DNA from: Cupriavidus pinatubonensis | GTDB taxonomy: Bacteria > Pseudomonadota > Gammaproteobacteria > Burkholderiales > Burkholderiaceae | Assembly (NCBI RefSeq): GCF_019602855.1 | Contig: NZ_CP080767.1 | Coordinates: forward strand, 2,232,001 to 2,296,000 | Direction: 5' to 3' | Length of the DNA: 64,000 nucleotides | Part shown: positions 34,465 to 43,289 of the stretch, piece after piece | Layout of the letters: every line of letters begins with the position of its first letter | Numbering within the stretch: the stretch's first letter is position 1 | Made by a program: the position numbers and the translations under genes | Notes under the pieces: model-generated | The model's database searches: none | The model's input: only the letters and a program-made list of their open reading frames with translations | Told to the model about the DNA's origin: nothing

Positions 34465-34959
34465 TTAGATGTTGTAGGCGATCTCGACGTTGCCGTCGGC
34501 ATCACCAGCGTTCATGAACGTCGCACCGGCCATCACCACGGTGTTGGTGCTGTCGGCCGCAGCTTCGATGCCGCCGATCGGCTTGCCGGCGGCAGCGGCA
34601 GCCACGCGCACGTACACGGGACCGCCCAGCGCCGGGGTACCGGCGTTGTTCTTGACGGTCATGTAGCCGCGGCGCATGACGTCCGCGACGCCCTTGGTCG
34701 GCGGCGTGGCCGTGCCGAGAGGTTCCGAGCCGGCGCCGCCGGTAGTCGGGTACGGGCGCACCAGCAGGCCGTAGATCACGGTTGCGGCATCGCCGCTGGC
34801 GACGGGCACGAACTTGCCCGACACGATCTTGCCGGGCACGCCATACGACGGGAACGGCAGCGACGAGTTGAAGATCTGCGACTCGACCGTCGCTTGCGAC
34901 TGGCGCGAAATGTCCCCCGGAATGCCCGAGGCCATGCGATACAGGATTGCGTTGCCCAT
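34465..34959 (-). CDS. Structural cement protein (Gp24-like/DUF2190-like)
   Basis: This encodes 164 residues (MGNAILYRMASGIPGDISRQ ...). The beta-rich, glycine-rich sequence with GDAATVIYGLLVRPYPTTGG and GGPVYVRVAAAAAGKPIGG is that of head decoration or cement proteins encoded beside DUF2184 capsids. Confidence 0.75.
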   Translation of the reverse strand: MGNAILYRMASGIPGDISRQSQATVESQIFNSSLPFPSYGVPGKIVSGKFVPVASGDAATVIYGLLVRPYPTTGGAGSEPLGTATPPTKGVADVMRRGYMTVKNNAGTPALGGPVYVRVAAAAAGKPIGGIEAAADSTNTVVMAGATFMNAGDADGNVEIAYNI

Positions 34960-34971
34960 GTGCGGGACTCC

Positions 34972-36282
34972 TTAGTTGGCGGACCGGTCGGCCCAGTACT
35001 TGCGGTTGGCGGCGTTGATGTCGGCGACCGTGCGGGCCTTGCCGAAATCCTTGGTCGTCGCGACGCTGTCGTGCGCGCGGCCATTGTTCTGTGCCTTGAT
35101 GATCTCGCTGGCGCCCATGAATGCGGCGTGCACCAGGCCGGCAGGCAGCTTCTCGAAGTCCGCCTTCTGGCTGCCCAGCAGCGGCGCGATTGCGGCTCGG
35201 CCGGCATCGGTCTTGAACGCGATGTCGAGCGCCTTGCGCTGGCACTTGCACAACGCAGCAGCGCGGTCGGCCGTGGCCATCTTGCTGTCGAACGTCGGCA
35301 GCTTGATGCCGGGGGCCAGGATCTCGGCGCGAGATGGGATGCTGGCGGCGCTGTCGCCGGTGTACAGGTCGACCTCGGCCTGATTCAGCTTTCCGGCCGT
35401 CTCGGGCTCGATGACCGTGTCATCGGTCTTCTTCTTGTCCGGGTCTTCCTCGTCCTCGTCGTCCGTTTCCTCGCGCTCAGCGTCGCGGGCCTCGATCTTG
35501 GCCAGGCGAGAGTCCAGCGCCTTGACGGTCTTCAGAATCTGGCCGAGGGCGTCGCCGGTCTTGGCTTCCTTTTCCTTGGCTTCGCGCGCCGCGCGCTCTT
35601 CCTCGGATTCCTCGTCGTTGGCCTTGGCCTCTTCCAGCGCTTCTTCCATGGCCGCCTCGTCGCCAGCCTTGAAGGCCGTCCAGAGGCGGTCCCACACGGT
35701 GCGCTTGCCCTTGGGCTTGCTGTCGAAAGTCTTCATGTCTTCGGGTTCCTTATCGCCGATCGCGCAGCGCGGGCCGCACCGGCCGCGCTCGACGAGGGCT
35801 ACGTGGTTGACAACGATGTTCCGCTGTACCCCGCGGCCGGGTGATACCTGTTCGTAGTCGGCTTCATAGCCGAGGCTGACTTCCTCGATGCCATCCTTCT
35901 GGATCGCCTCGATGGCGGCTTGGTCGGTCACCATCAGGTCGGCGATCAGCAGGTCGTCCTCGATGCCGCTGCCGCGGCGCAGGTTGAGCATGGCGCCCTT
36001 GCCGAGCGCGGCAAAGTTGGCGGGTGTAACGAAGTCGTCCGGGTGGTCCAGCGTCACAGGCTTGCCTATGCAACTGGCCAGCGTCTCGGGCCTGAAGACC
36101 TCGTCTGGTGTCCGGCTGATGCGGATGAGGCCGTCAGGGCCTGGCTCGACTGGCACCTCGCCGGGGCCATACAGCATCTCGCCGGTCCGTGCGACGGGCA
36201 CTTCCTCGCACAGGAGGAAGCCCTCGGGAGTCAGCGAGCGCTTCGGGCCCAGCTTCTGCACGGTGTAGAAGCGGAGTGCCAT
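34972..36282 (-). CDS. DUF2213 prohead protease/scaffold protein
   Basis: This encodes 436 residues. The N-terminal 170 residues (EGFLLCEEVPVARTGEMLYGP, GKPVTLDHPDDFVTP, EEVSLGYEADYEQ) are the DUF2213 domain. Residues about 190-290 are an acidic low-complexity linker (DDEDEEDPDKKKTDD). The C-terminal part may act as scaffold. It lies upstream of the cement and capsid genes and probably processes the prohead. Confidence 0.8.
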   Translation of the reverse strand: MALRFYTVQKLGPKRSLTPEGFLLCEEVPVARTGEMLYGPGEVPVEPGPDGLIRISRTPDEVFRPETLASCIGKPVTLDHPDDFVTPANFAALGKGAMLNLRRGSGIEDDLLIADLMVTDQAAIEAIQKDGIEEVSLGYEADYEQVSPGRGVQRNIVVNHVALVERGRCGPRCAIGDKEPEDMKTFDSKPKGKRTVWDRLWTAFKAGDEAAMEEALEEAKANDEESEEERAAREAKEKEAKTGDALGQILKTVKALDSRLAKIEARDAEREETDDEDEEDPDKKKTDDTVIEPETAGKLNQAEVDLYTGDSAASIPSRAEILAPGIKLPTFDSKMATADRAAALCKCQRKALDIAFKTDAGRAAIAPLLGSQKADFEKLPAGLVHAAFMGASEIIKAQNNGRAHDSVATTKDFGKARTVADINAANRKYWADRSAN

Positions 36283-36285
36283 GGA

Positions 36286-37035
36286 TCAATCCTCGGGAAT
36301 GATGGGTTCTGCCCAACAGCGGCAGTTTGGGAACTGGCCGGCGTGGCCGGTCATCTTGTCGATGGTCGGCGGATCGCTCCACGCGACTACCTTCCCGTCC
36401 ATTCGTCGATGTGATTCGCGGACATCGCTGTCTTCGCTGGTGTGCCAGATGTAATGCGTGCTCCCGACATGCATCGCGCGGGCCTCGGTCAGCGTCGACG
36501 CGGTGCGCGCCACCTCCGTCCTGGCGATGAGGTCAGCGCGGCTCTTTGCCACGTCGCCTGATGCCTGGATGGCCTTGGAGATCTCCGACGCCCGGGTGCT
36601 GTCTTCCAGCCCCTCGATCGTCAGCCGGTGCACGCGCTCGGCAGCTTCCAGCGGGATGGACTTGATCAGACCGACCTGCTCGGCCATCAGCGCCTGCATG
36701 GTGGCTCCGGTGGGCGCCGTGCGAATCTCCAGACGCAGCGCGCGGGACATATCCTGCGCCTGCGCCATCCAGGCTGCCTCGTCGCGCCGGTTGACGTCAG
36801 CCAGCATGCGCGCCGCTGTGGCCTCGGCCCATGGTGTCAGGGCTTCGGCGTAGCGGCGCAGCAGCTGTTCAATCGTCGGTACCGCGGAGGGATCGCCAGG
36901 CGGAAAGCCATTGACCAATGCTCCTACCTGCTGCGCGACCTGCCGGAGCTGCGTCCTGTACACCCTTTCCGGCCCGCTGAGCTTGACCGGGTTCTTCCGG
37001 CCCTTCTTCCGGTCGGTCGTTCGGGTCATCAGCAT
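36286..37035 (-). CDS. Head morphogenesis protein (SPP1 gp7/Mu gpF family)
   Basis: This encodes 249 residues. The C-terminal segment (RTEVARTASTLTEARA, YIWHTSEDSDVRESHRRMDGKV, GQFPNCRCWAEP) is the conserved gp7 signature. The gene starts 167 bp before the portal gene ends, an unusually long overlap in another frame. A second ATG at 37029 is possible. Confidence 0.85.
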   Translation of the reverse strand: MLMTRTTDRKKGRKNPVKLSGPERVYRTQLRQVAQQVGALVNGFPPGDPSAVPTIEQLLRRYAEALTPWAEATAARMLADVNRRDEAAWMAQAQDMSRALRLEIRTAPTGATMQALMAEQVGLIKSIPLEAAERVHRLTIEGLEDSTRASEISKAIQASGDVAKSRADLIARTEVARTASTLTEARAMHVGSTHYIWHTSEDSDVRESHRRMDGKVVAWSDPPTIDKMTGHAGQFPNCRCWAEPIIPED

Positions 37036-38440
37036 TGGGCAAGTCCATCTCAGGCGTCGGCGGCGGCTCGTTCTCGGCTTCCGTGATCTGCTCGTCGGTG
37101 ATGCTGGTGAATACGCCTGTGCTATGGCTGGACGCCCGCAGTTCCTTCATGCCGGTGGCGGTATCCACCAGGCCGGCATCGAGCGCAGTGGTCACGGCCT
37201 CGGTCACCGTCTTGGCGTTGTTCGCCTTCTCGGTGTCGGACAGCTGCCAGAGCGACGTGAACTGGTAGGCGAAGCCTTCCGGCGGCGCCTTTCCGAGCAC
37301 TGAGCGCACTAGCACATCGAACAGGCGTGTCAGCGGGCTGCGCAGCCGGCGCTCCTGCTGCTGCTTGATGTTGTCGTAGTAGGTCCGCAGGTCGGACTCG
37401 CCGGTGCTGTTCAGGCCGGCCGGCGACTGGCCGAACAGGCGCACCAGCGGAATCTGCAGGGCGCCGGACAACTGCTGACCGAACTGCATCAGCACGTTGT
37501 CCAGACCGGAGAACGTGTACTGGTGCGCCTCGAACGTGTCCTTCGCGTCGATCAGCGTCAGCCCTTCGTTCGACTGAAAGCGCCGGATCATCTCGACGTG
37601 CTTCAGCAGGCCCTCCATCGCCGGACCGCCAGCGGCGATCACCTCGCGCAGCTTGTCGATGCTGAGCGTGCGCAGATGCGCCTTGTAGACCAGCTGCGCG
37701 GCGCCGATAGTCGTGCTGTCGAACGCGACCAGCCGGTCAATCAGCCGCTCGATGACCGACTGGCCCCACAGGTTCTCGCTGATCTTCTGCCAGTACGGCA
37801 GCTCTACGCCATCGATGCGCAGCACGCGGCTGTAGTGGATGCGCTGGCGACGCAGGGCAATGCTGTCGTCCACCACGTCGTAGTAGCGCGGCACGCCCAT
37901 GTCCGGGCCCAGCTCCGTGACCAGGTCGTTCAAGGTCGGCTGCACCATCCAGCGGTCCAGCACGAACAGGCCTTTGAACTGGTCCTTGTGGATGCTGTCC
38001 GGCCGCAGCGGCGTGGACGGGTTCTGACCGTCGATGAGCATCACCGCCAGCGCGCCGCCATACAGCCGCGACCATTTAATGGTGTCGTTGATACGGTCCC
38101 ACAGCGCCATGGCCTCGAACGCCGCCGTTAGCTTGTCGCGGTCGCCCGGGTCCATGTCGGCGTCCACATCGACGCCAGCGCGCGTCATGTCGTCAGCGAC
38201 CACGTCCACGGCCTGGCCGACGATCCAGCTCGAGCGGTACATGGCCTCCATCTGCACGCGGTTGCGCGAGATGAAGTCGAAGCCGTAGGTGAACTGGCTA
38301 GCCTGGTTGTTCGTGCCGAGCCCGACGCGGGCTTCGAAGTTCTGGAAGCTATCGCCGCTGATCCAGCGCTTGGCGCCGGCGGACGCGGCCACATTGGCCC
38401 GGTGCGCCAGTTTGTGCGCCTTGCGTTGGTTTCGGTTCAT
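36869..38440 (-). CDS. Portal protein (DUF1073 family)
   Basis: This encodes 523 residues. The segments YRSSWIVGQAVDVVADDMTR, YGGALAVMLIDG and QQLSGALQIPLVRLFGQSPAG are typical of DUF1073 portal proteins. It forms the dodecameric ring through which DNA is packaged. The C-terminus (from about 470) is a variable Pro/Glu-rich tail whose DNA also encodes the start of the gp7-like gene. Confidence 0.9.
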   Translation of the reverse strand: MNRNQRKAHKLAHRANVAASAGAKRWISGDSFQNFEARVGLGTNNQASQFTYGFDFISRNRVQMEAMYRSSWIVGQAVDVVADDMTRAGVDVDADMDPGDRDKLTAAFEAMALWDRINDTIKWSRLYGGALAVMLIDGQNPSTPLRPDSIHKDQFKGLFVLDRWMVQPTLNDLVTELGPDMGVPRYYDVVDDSIALRRQRIHYSRVLRIDGVELPYWQKISENLWGQSVIERLIDRLVAFDSTTIGAAQLVYKAHLRTLSIDKLREVIAAGGPAMEGLLKHVEMIRRFQSNEGLTLIDAKDTFEAHQYTFSGLDNVLMQFGQQLSGALQIPLVRLFGQSPAGLNSTGESDLRTYYDNIKQQQERRLRSPLTRLFDVLVRSVLGKAPPEGFAYQFTSLWQLSDTEKANNAKTVTEAVTTALDAGLVDTATGMKELRASSHSTGVFTSITDEQITEAENEPPPTPEMDLPNADDPNDRPEEGPEEPGQAQRAGKGVQDAAPAGRAAGRSIGQWLSAWRSLRGTDD

Positions 38441-39855
38441 TGTGCGAGCTTTGCCCAGGTTTCAATGGAGTGCTCGCCCGGCGCGTAGCACATGATCAGC
38501 GCGTCGGCGATGTTCGGCGACGGCCTCGGACCGCCGGGCCTGTTCGGCTTGGCCAGATCCTTCTTGCTCTCGACCTTCACGCGCCCGTTGTCGTCGAACT
38601 GCCGGCGCGGCGTGGCCAACTCGTCGATCAGCTTGTCCAGATGCGGGCACGCGCTGTCGAGGCTGATCAGCTGGTCCTCGGTGAACTGCATGCCGCGCTT
38701 GACCGCGTTATAGGTGTTGCGGAACCGGTCCGCCACCATCCACCAGGCCTGCGCCTTGATGTTGGCGAACTGGTCCTTGTTCGTGATGTTCGGCTGCTGG
38801 TAGATCTCGTCCGGCTCCCAGACCGCCGCGCCAGCGTTGAACTTCTCGTAGAACACGGATGCGTTGTCGCTGTCCGCGCGCCGCGCCTCGTTCAACTCGG
38901 CGAACTTGGCCCCAGCGCTGGCACCGACGCCGATGGAGTCGTACCGGATGGATGCGCTACGCTCGCGCGCCACCGCGTAGGTCCGGCTGCAGCTCTGCAG
39001 CAACTCGTCCTCCCCCGCCTTCCACTCGTCGGCCCACGACACGACAGAGCCGTGCGCGAAGACGTTGGCGCATTTGTCCGCGCCGCCGTCGGCCACGTCG
39101 AACCCGAGGCGTCGCGTGCCGGCAGGGCCGAAGCCCAGAGCCTTGTGCGCATCGATCGCGGCCAGCAGCCACGAGCGCTTGATCACCGCGCCTTCGTCAT
39201 CGTCCTTGGGCACGCCCAGGTAGATGTGGGCGAACTCTTCCTCGTCCTCTTCCTTGGCCGCGTTGATCACGGCCAGCATCGTGTCCGACAGGAACTGGTT
39301 CTCGTCGTAGTTGATCTTGCGAACGATGGTGTTCGGCGGCGGGTTCAGCACGAAGCGCCGGTAGACGAAGTCGGTCGCCAGACGCGGGTTGAAGATTATC
39401 CAGATCTGCGAGCCGGCCTTCCGGATCGTCGGCTCGAGGATCTTCCACTGTTCCTCGGTCAGGTTGTGCGCTTCCTCGATCCAGAGGATGTCGATACCTT
39501 CCAGCGACTTGATTTCGTCGATCGAACGCCAGAGCCCGTAGAACAGGAACTCGCTCTCGGTCTCGCGCCCGATGATCTTGTTGTCAAGGATGCGGAACTG
39601 GCTGGTGAGCCCGAACCGGCTGATCTGCGCCTTCAGAAGCGTATAGACCGATTCCTCGATCTTGTTCTGGAACTGCCGCACGCACAGCACGCGCAGCTTG
39701 TAGTTCGACGTCAGGAACGTGGCAAAGCCGGCAGCATCCCATGACTTCGTCGACGCCCGCCCGCCGTACAGCACGCGGTTGCGTGCGGGGGCCAGCCAGA
39801 ATGGCCGCAGCGCCGGATTAAGCGTCGGCCGCGCTGCTGTCGTCTGACTCGCCAT
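38437..39855 (-). CDS. terL: Terminase large subunit
   Basis: This encodes 472 residues. The ATPase domain has a variant Walker A (YGGRASTKSWDAA, residues about 30-42) and Walker B (IDILWIEEAHNL). The nuclease domain has acidic motifs LGFDVADGGADK and a late PSPNIADALIM. It packages DNA into the prohead. Its start overlaps the small-subunit gene by 38 bp, and its stop overlaps the portal start by four. Confidence 0.93.
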   Translation of the reverse strand: MASQTTAARPTLNPALRPFWLAPARNRVLYGGRASTKSWDAAGFATFLTSNYKLRVLCVRQFQNKIEESVYTLLKAQISRFGLTSQFRILDNKIIGRETESEFLFYGLWRSIDEIKSLEGIDILWIEEAHNLTEEQWKILEPTIRKAGSQIWIIFNPRLATDFVYRRFVLNPPPNTIVRKINYDENQFLSDTMLAVINAAKEEDEEEFAHIYLGVPKDDDEGAVIKRSWLLAAIDAHKALGFGPAGTRRLGFDVADGGADKCANVFAHGSVVSWADEWKAGEDELLQSCSRTYAVARERSASIRYDSIGVGASAGAKFAELNEARRADSDNASVFYEKFNAGAAVWEPDEIYQQPNITNKDQFANIKAQAWWMVADRFRNTYNAVKRGMQFTEDQLISLDSACPHLDKLIDELATPRRQFDDNGRVKVESKKDLAKPNRPGGPRPSPNIADALIMCYAPGEHSIETWAKLAQ

Positions 39856-40372
39856 AGAAGTGGTTCAGGCCGGCAGGCGCCGGCTTCTTGCCGCGGCTGG
39901 CATCTTCCAGCGCTTCCTTGTTGGCGCGCAGCAGGTTCAGACCGATCTCGCTTGCGCCGTTGGCCATCTTGGTCAGCGCCTGGACGCCGAGCAACTGCTG
40001 CATGCTCTTCGTCAGAGGCTCCGCATCATCGACCTTCTCGACCTGCTGCGCGGCGATGCCCGCGAGCCGGTGCGCCGTCATCGCGCCGTAGCGCGCGGCG
40101 CCAGCCAGGTGTTCCGAGATGTCTTTGAGCGAATCAGCCAGCGACCGGGCGGCCATTTGTTCCGAAACATTGAGTTTCGAAAGAGCGCGTTCCGTCTCAA
40201 CTATCTGATTCGCAACGGTTTTGATCGTTTCGTTACGCTTAGAAAACCGGACCGATATGGCGGTCTTACTGACGCCGAACTCGCGGGCCAGCGCTGACGT
40301 GGATTCGCCTGCCAGCAGGCGTTTGCCGACCTGCTCCCATTGGGCGTCGGTCAGCTTGGATGGACGTCCCAT
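39818..40372 (-). CDS. terS: Terminase small subunit
   Basis: This encodes 184 residues. The N-terminal helix-turn-helix (RPSKLTDAQWEQVGKRLLAG ... SALAREFGVSKTAISVRFSKR) would recognise the packaging site, and the rest is helical for oligomerisation. It is directly upstream of the large subunit. No clear pac or cos site was identified in the flanking 245 bp. Confidence 0.82.
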   Translation of the reverse strand: MGRPSKLTDAQWEQVGKRLLAGESTSALAREFGVSKTAISVRFSKRNETIKTVANQIVETERALSKLNVSEQMAARSLADSLKDISEHLAGAARYGAMTAHRLAGIAAQQVEKVDDAEPLTKSMQQLLGVQALTKMANGASEIGLNLLRANKEALEDASRGKKPAPAGLNHFYGESDDSSAADA

Positions 40373-40617
40373 GGTGGTATGCCTGTGAAATGGAAATGCC
40401 GCCGCCCGTCGCCATGGAGTACCCGCTGCCTAACGGGGAGGAGACTGGCTTACGTTACGTCGGCGGCTGCCGGTGTTTTACCCCACCGCCGGCCGGGGAT
40501 AAATCTCAGCCAATTGGTTGACACACATGGCCATACAGCCGATTGCGCGCACGTAATGTCCGAAACTACCCTCAAAAGAGAGTGCAAAGACAAGAACGGC
40601 GCATTTTGGAGGAATGC

Positions 40618-41073
40618 ATGCGAAACAGACGCCTGATGACCGCAGTTGGAGCGTTATGCCTTACCGCAACCCTGGTTGGATGCGCACGTACCCATTACCC
40701 GTCCACGGCAGGGCTACCGGTTGAGAAGCCCCAAACGCCCGTTGCTCACCTGGAAATCGTGAAGAAGCCAGCAACATCATCTTCGGACTGCCCCGTCACT
40801 GTCATGATCGTCAACCGAATGGCAAACGCCGCGTGGGACGGCGTCAGCTTTCAGGTAGTGATGCGGGATGCCAGGAACGAAGTTGTCGGTGAACTGCGCG
40901 AGCTCCCAATGAAATATGTCGATCCCAAGCGTGGGATGGTGTTCTCTTCAGTAGTGCGAGGGACACAATGCGACAAAATCGCCCGTATGAGTCTCACCTA
41001 CTTTGGTTACTACCCGACCGGACAAGGCCAGGTCAGGGTTTCAGAGGCCTTGGTCACGACGGGGCTAAAGTAG
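40618..41073 (+). CDS. Lipoprotein encoded against the packaging genes
   Basis: This encodes 151 residues with a lipoprotein signal MRNRRLMTAVGALCLTATLVGC (lipobox LVGC, Cys22). Two further Cys (SSDCPVTV, GTQCDKIA) may pair. It starts five bases after GGAGG. It is on the plus strand, divergent from the terminase genes, so it is probably expressed in the lysogen. Exclusion of other phages or a virulence role would be typical but is not shown. Confidence 0.75.
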   Translation: MRNRRLMTAVGALCLTATLVGCARTHYPSTAGLPVEKPQTPVAHLEIVKKPATSSSDCPVTVMIVNRMANAAWDGVSFQVVMRDARNEVVGELRELPMKYVDPKRGMVFSSVVRGTQCDKIARMSLTYFGYYPTGQGQVRVSEALVTTGLK

Positions 41074-41103
41074 CCAGCGAGGTAACGGCACAGCACCAAA
41101 ACA

Positions 41104-41137
41104 AAAAGCCCGCGCAGCACTAACTGGGCGGGCTTTC
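41104..41137 (-). terminator. Bidirectional terminator between convergent genes
   Basis: AAAGCCCGC (41104-41112) pairs with GCGGGCTTT (41129-41137). On the minus strand it is followed by TTGTTTTGG and ends the gene at 41153-41593. On the plus strand it can end the lipoprotein transcript. Confidence 0.7.
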
Positions 41138-41152
41138 GGGTTACATCCGTTA

Positions 41153-41593
41153 TCAGGGCAAGCGCCTCAGTGACTTTTGCACGATCTCAAGCAGCATCAT
41201 TGCTACCCAACCCCGTACGTCTTCGCCCTGGCCAGTCTCTGGCGAGCAGACAATTGTGAAGTTGTTGACAGCAGTACCGACATTGCCGAGGTAATCAAAG
41301 TAGATAACCGCCAAAGGAACCTGCTCGAGCTTCCCATTCACCATGCGCCGAAACATGAGAGCGCCGCGGAGTACTTCGCTGCCGTTCGCGCTATAGAACA
41401 CATGCTCAAGCGAACCAAGAAGACGCTCGTGGTGTACCACGGCAGTAACGGCGTGCCCCTTGTCATCCGATTTCTCGAAACGCACGCTTGGAAACTCGTT
41501 GCCGTTGATCAGAGCGGCGACGATGGAATCGCCAATCCTGTCGACTTCAGCGCCGCGTTTGGCATTCACGCCTGTCATCTGGCTGGGGAACAT
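41153..41593 (-). CDS. Hypothetical protein
   Basis: This encodes 146 residues (MFPSQMTGVNAKRGAEVDRIGD...), a mixed alpha/beta sequence with no signal peptide or clear motif. It has its own terminator-like hairpins on both sides, so it is probably an independent unit near the start of the late region. Function unknown. Confidence 0.6.
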   Translation of the reverse strand: MFPSQMTGVNAKRGAEVDRIGDSIVAALINGNEFPSVRFEKSDDKGHAVTAVVHHERLLGSLEHVFYSANGSEVLRGALMFRRMVNGKLEQVPLAVIYFDYLGNVGTAVNNFTIVCSPETGQGEDVRGWVAMMLLEIVQKSLRRLP

Positions 41594-41650
41594 TCTTACC
41601 TCGGTTAGCTAAGGGGGCACTAGCTTGCCGGAAGTCTGCGGAATGAAAAA

Positions 41651-41668
41651 GCCCCCAAATGTGGGGGC
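41651..41668 (-). terminator. Intrinsic terminator after the 41749-42372 gene
   Basis: GCCCCC and GGGGGC form a six-bp stem around the loop AAATGT. On the minus strand it is followed by TTTTTCATTC. It would end the early leftward operon unless antiterminated. Confidence 0.75.
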
Positions 41669-41748
41669 TTCGGACGCTACTGCTGCGAGTCTGGGTGAAA
41701 TCTACATCGCTTGTTTCAAAAACGCAAGATGTTTCTAACCGCTATCCC

Positions 41749-42372
41749 TTACGCAGCAACAGATTCCGCCGAGTCGCACGCTGTACGGTCCGGCACCAGG
41801 CCATGAGCCACGAAGGACGGTTCCAGCCGCTCCAACGCCAGCCTCTCCAGCGACCTAAAATTCGCCTCCATCCACTTCGCCGCCCGGAACACCCGCGTCT
41901 GATCGGCTTTGTGCTTGTCGGCCAGCGCCCGAAACGTCAGATCCTTGCGCAGCTGCTTCGGCAGGTAGTGCCGCGCCGTCAGGTCCAGCAGCAGCGTGCC
42001 GGCGGTGATCCCGCACGACCGGCGCGCGAACAACGCCAGGCGCTTGCAGCCGGCCAGCTTCTCCTTCCCGTGGCCGTAGCGCGCCAGCACCGCCGCGTAT
42101 TCCGGGCTCGGCAGCCGCGTCTTGGCCGCGTCCGTGATCATCGCGTACTGCGCCCGGTATTCGTCCATGGTCAGACGGTCCGGGTCGAACTCCCCGGCTG
42201 GCCCGCGCAGTTCCGCCAGCCACTTCTCCTGCGCTGCCGTCGGCTCATCGATCGCTTCCAGCAGCTGTATCAGCATGTTCCGGAACGGCGCCTTCTGCCG
42301 CGGCGGGAGCGACAGCACCAGGTAGGACACGTGCAACGCGTGCGAGACGTCTGCGAACATCGGTTTTTCCAT
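41749..42372 (-). CDS. Last gene of the early leftward operon; candidate late regulator
   Basis: This encodes 207 residues from MEKPMFADVSHALHVS, preceded by GGGGAG. The C-terminal third (FRALADKHKADQTRVFRAAKWMEANFR) could form a helix-turn-helix. No family is recognised. It lies after NinB and before packaging genes and is followed by a strong terminator, the position of a Q-type antiterminator. That role is inferred from position only. Confidence 0.55.
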   Translation of the reverse strand: MEKPMFADVSHALHVSYLVLSLPPRQKAPFRNMLIQLLEAIDEPTAAQEKWLAELRGPAGEFDPDRLTMDEYRAQYAMITDAAKTRLPSPEYAAVLARYGHGKEKLAGCKRLALFARRSCGITAGTLLLDLTARHYLPKQLRKDLTFRALADKHKADQTRVFRAAKWMEANFRSLERLALERLEPSFVAHGLVPDRTACDSAESVAA

Positions 42373-42572
42373 CACTTCTCCCCGTCATTGAAACTTTGGC
42401 AGCGCCGGCCGTGTGGGCGCCGCTTCCCGCCCGGCAGGAGCTTGGTGCAGACCGTGTGCGTGGTGCCCATCAGCCGCGCCGTGCGTTCGTGGACACAGCC
42501 CTTGCAGCTTCGGGCCTCGGTCTCCTCGTAGACCACCGCCGGGTCGCGGAACATGTAGGCCGGCAGGGTCAC
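42372..42572 (-). CDS. Small Cys-rich phage protein
   Basis: This encodes 66 residues starting GTG (VTLPAYMFRDPAVVYEE). Four Cys (RSCKGC, TVCTKL, RRCQSF) suggest a zinc site. The GTG overlaps the NinB stop as GTGA, and its own stop overlaps the next gene. Function unknown. Confidence 0.7.
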   Translation of the reverse strand: MTLPAYMFRDPAVVYEETEARSCKGCVHERTARLMGTTHTVCTKLLPGGKRRPHGRRCQSFNDGEK

Positions 42573-42991
42573 GTGTGCACCCCGTCGAACGTCACGCCGA
42601 ACTCGTTCGCCGCATGCGCCTGCACTTTGGTCAGGAATTCGCTGAACTCCCCCGCTGTCATGTCGGAAGTCGACTTGCGCGTCAGGTGGATCCGCCCGTC
42701 CGGCAGCGTGCGCTCTATCTTCACGCCGTAGAGGTCGGCGAAGAACGTGTGCCACGTGTCCTTGTCGAACTGGCGCCCTTGCACCCAGGCCTGCTCGCTG
42801 ACGTCGCGCAGCACCACGCCCCAGTAGTAGCGGTTGGACTCGTTGGTCCGCCTGCGCTCTTCGGCGGTCACGATGATGCGCAGCGGTGCGCCTTTATCCG
42901 CGCACGCCGCGGCATTGGCCTTGATGAACGAGACGATGAAGGGCCAGATGCCGGGGCTCTTCAACGTGAATTCCTTGTAAAGTGCGGCCAC
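42569..42991 (-). CDS. ninB: NinB-like recombination protein
   Basis: This encodes 140 residues. The core RIIVTAEERRRTNESNRYYWG and WHTFFADLYG is the NinB/Orf signature; lambda Orf acts with SSB in RecFOR-type recombination. It lies in a nin-like block with RusA and zinc-finger genes. Confidence 0.88.
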   Translation of the reverse strand: MAALYKEFTLKSPGIWPFIVSFIKANAAACADKGAPLRIIVTAEERRRTNESNRYYWGVVLRDVSEQAWVQGRQFDKDTWHTFFADLYGVKIERTLPDGRIHLTRKSTSDMTAGEFSEFLTKVQAHAANEFGVTFDGVHT

Positions 42992-42993
42992 GG

Positions 42994-43188
42994 TCAGTCC
43001 TCCCTCGCCTCGTCCGGATCACCCCAGCCCGACATCACCTTCGCCTGGTAGCGCGAATGCCCTTCCTCGATGAGATCGCGGTACCGCTGGTACGTCTCGG
43101 CGATGCCCGGGTAGTAGCAGTCCTCGCACCAGCGCGAGCCGAATACCTGCACCTCGCAGCGGCACTTGTAGCAGCGTCCGTGGGTCAT
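42994..43188 (-). CDS. Zinc-ribbon-like small protein
   Basis: This encodes 64 residues starting MTHGRCYKCRCEVQVFGSRW. CYKC and CEDC pairs indicate a zinc ribbon. Its ATG overlaps the stop of the CCHC gene upstream (ATGA). Function unknown. Confidence 0.7.
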   Translation of the reverse strand: MTHGRCYKCRCEVQVFGSRWCEDCYYPGIAETYQRYRDLIEEGHSRYQAKVMSGWGDPDEARED

Positions 43189-43289
43189 GCCAGCCTCGCC
43201 AGCCGCACGCCGCGATTCCAGCGGCAGTTGTCCGCGCGGTGGCCAAGCGCTCCGCAATAGCAGCAGTAGCCGTTCCAGGTCGTCTTCAT
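43185..43289 (-). CDS. 34-residue CCHC zinc-knuckle protein
   Basis: The frame MKTTWNGYCCYCGALGHRAD... contains CYCGALGHRADNC, a CX2CX4HX4C knuckle as in retroviral Gag-type nucleic-acid-binding proteins. It is linked by four-base overlaps to genes on both sides, which supports translation despite its size. Confidence 0.65.
   Translation of the reverse strand: MKTTWNGYCCYCGALGHRADNCRWNRGVRLARLA

Noticed and set aside
34060..35844. A 594-codon plus-strand open frame over the capsid and protease genes
   Set aside because: It is antisense to recognised structural genes and has no domain or ribosome-binding site.
36869..38440. Anti-CBASS activity of the DUF1073 portal protein
   Set aside because: Some databases link this family name to Acb1, but gene order and sequence here fit a portal, and no phosphodiesterase motifs were seen.
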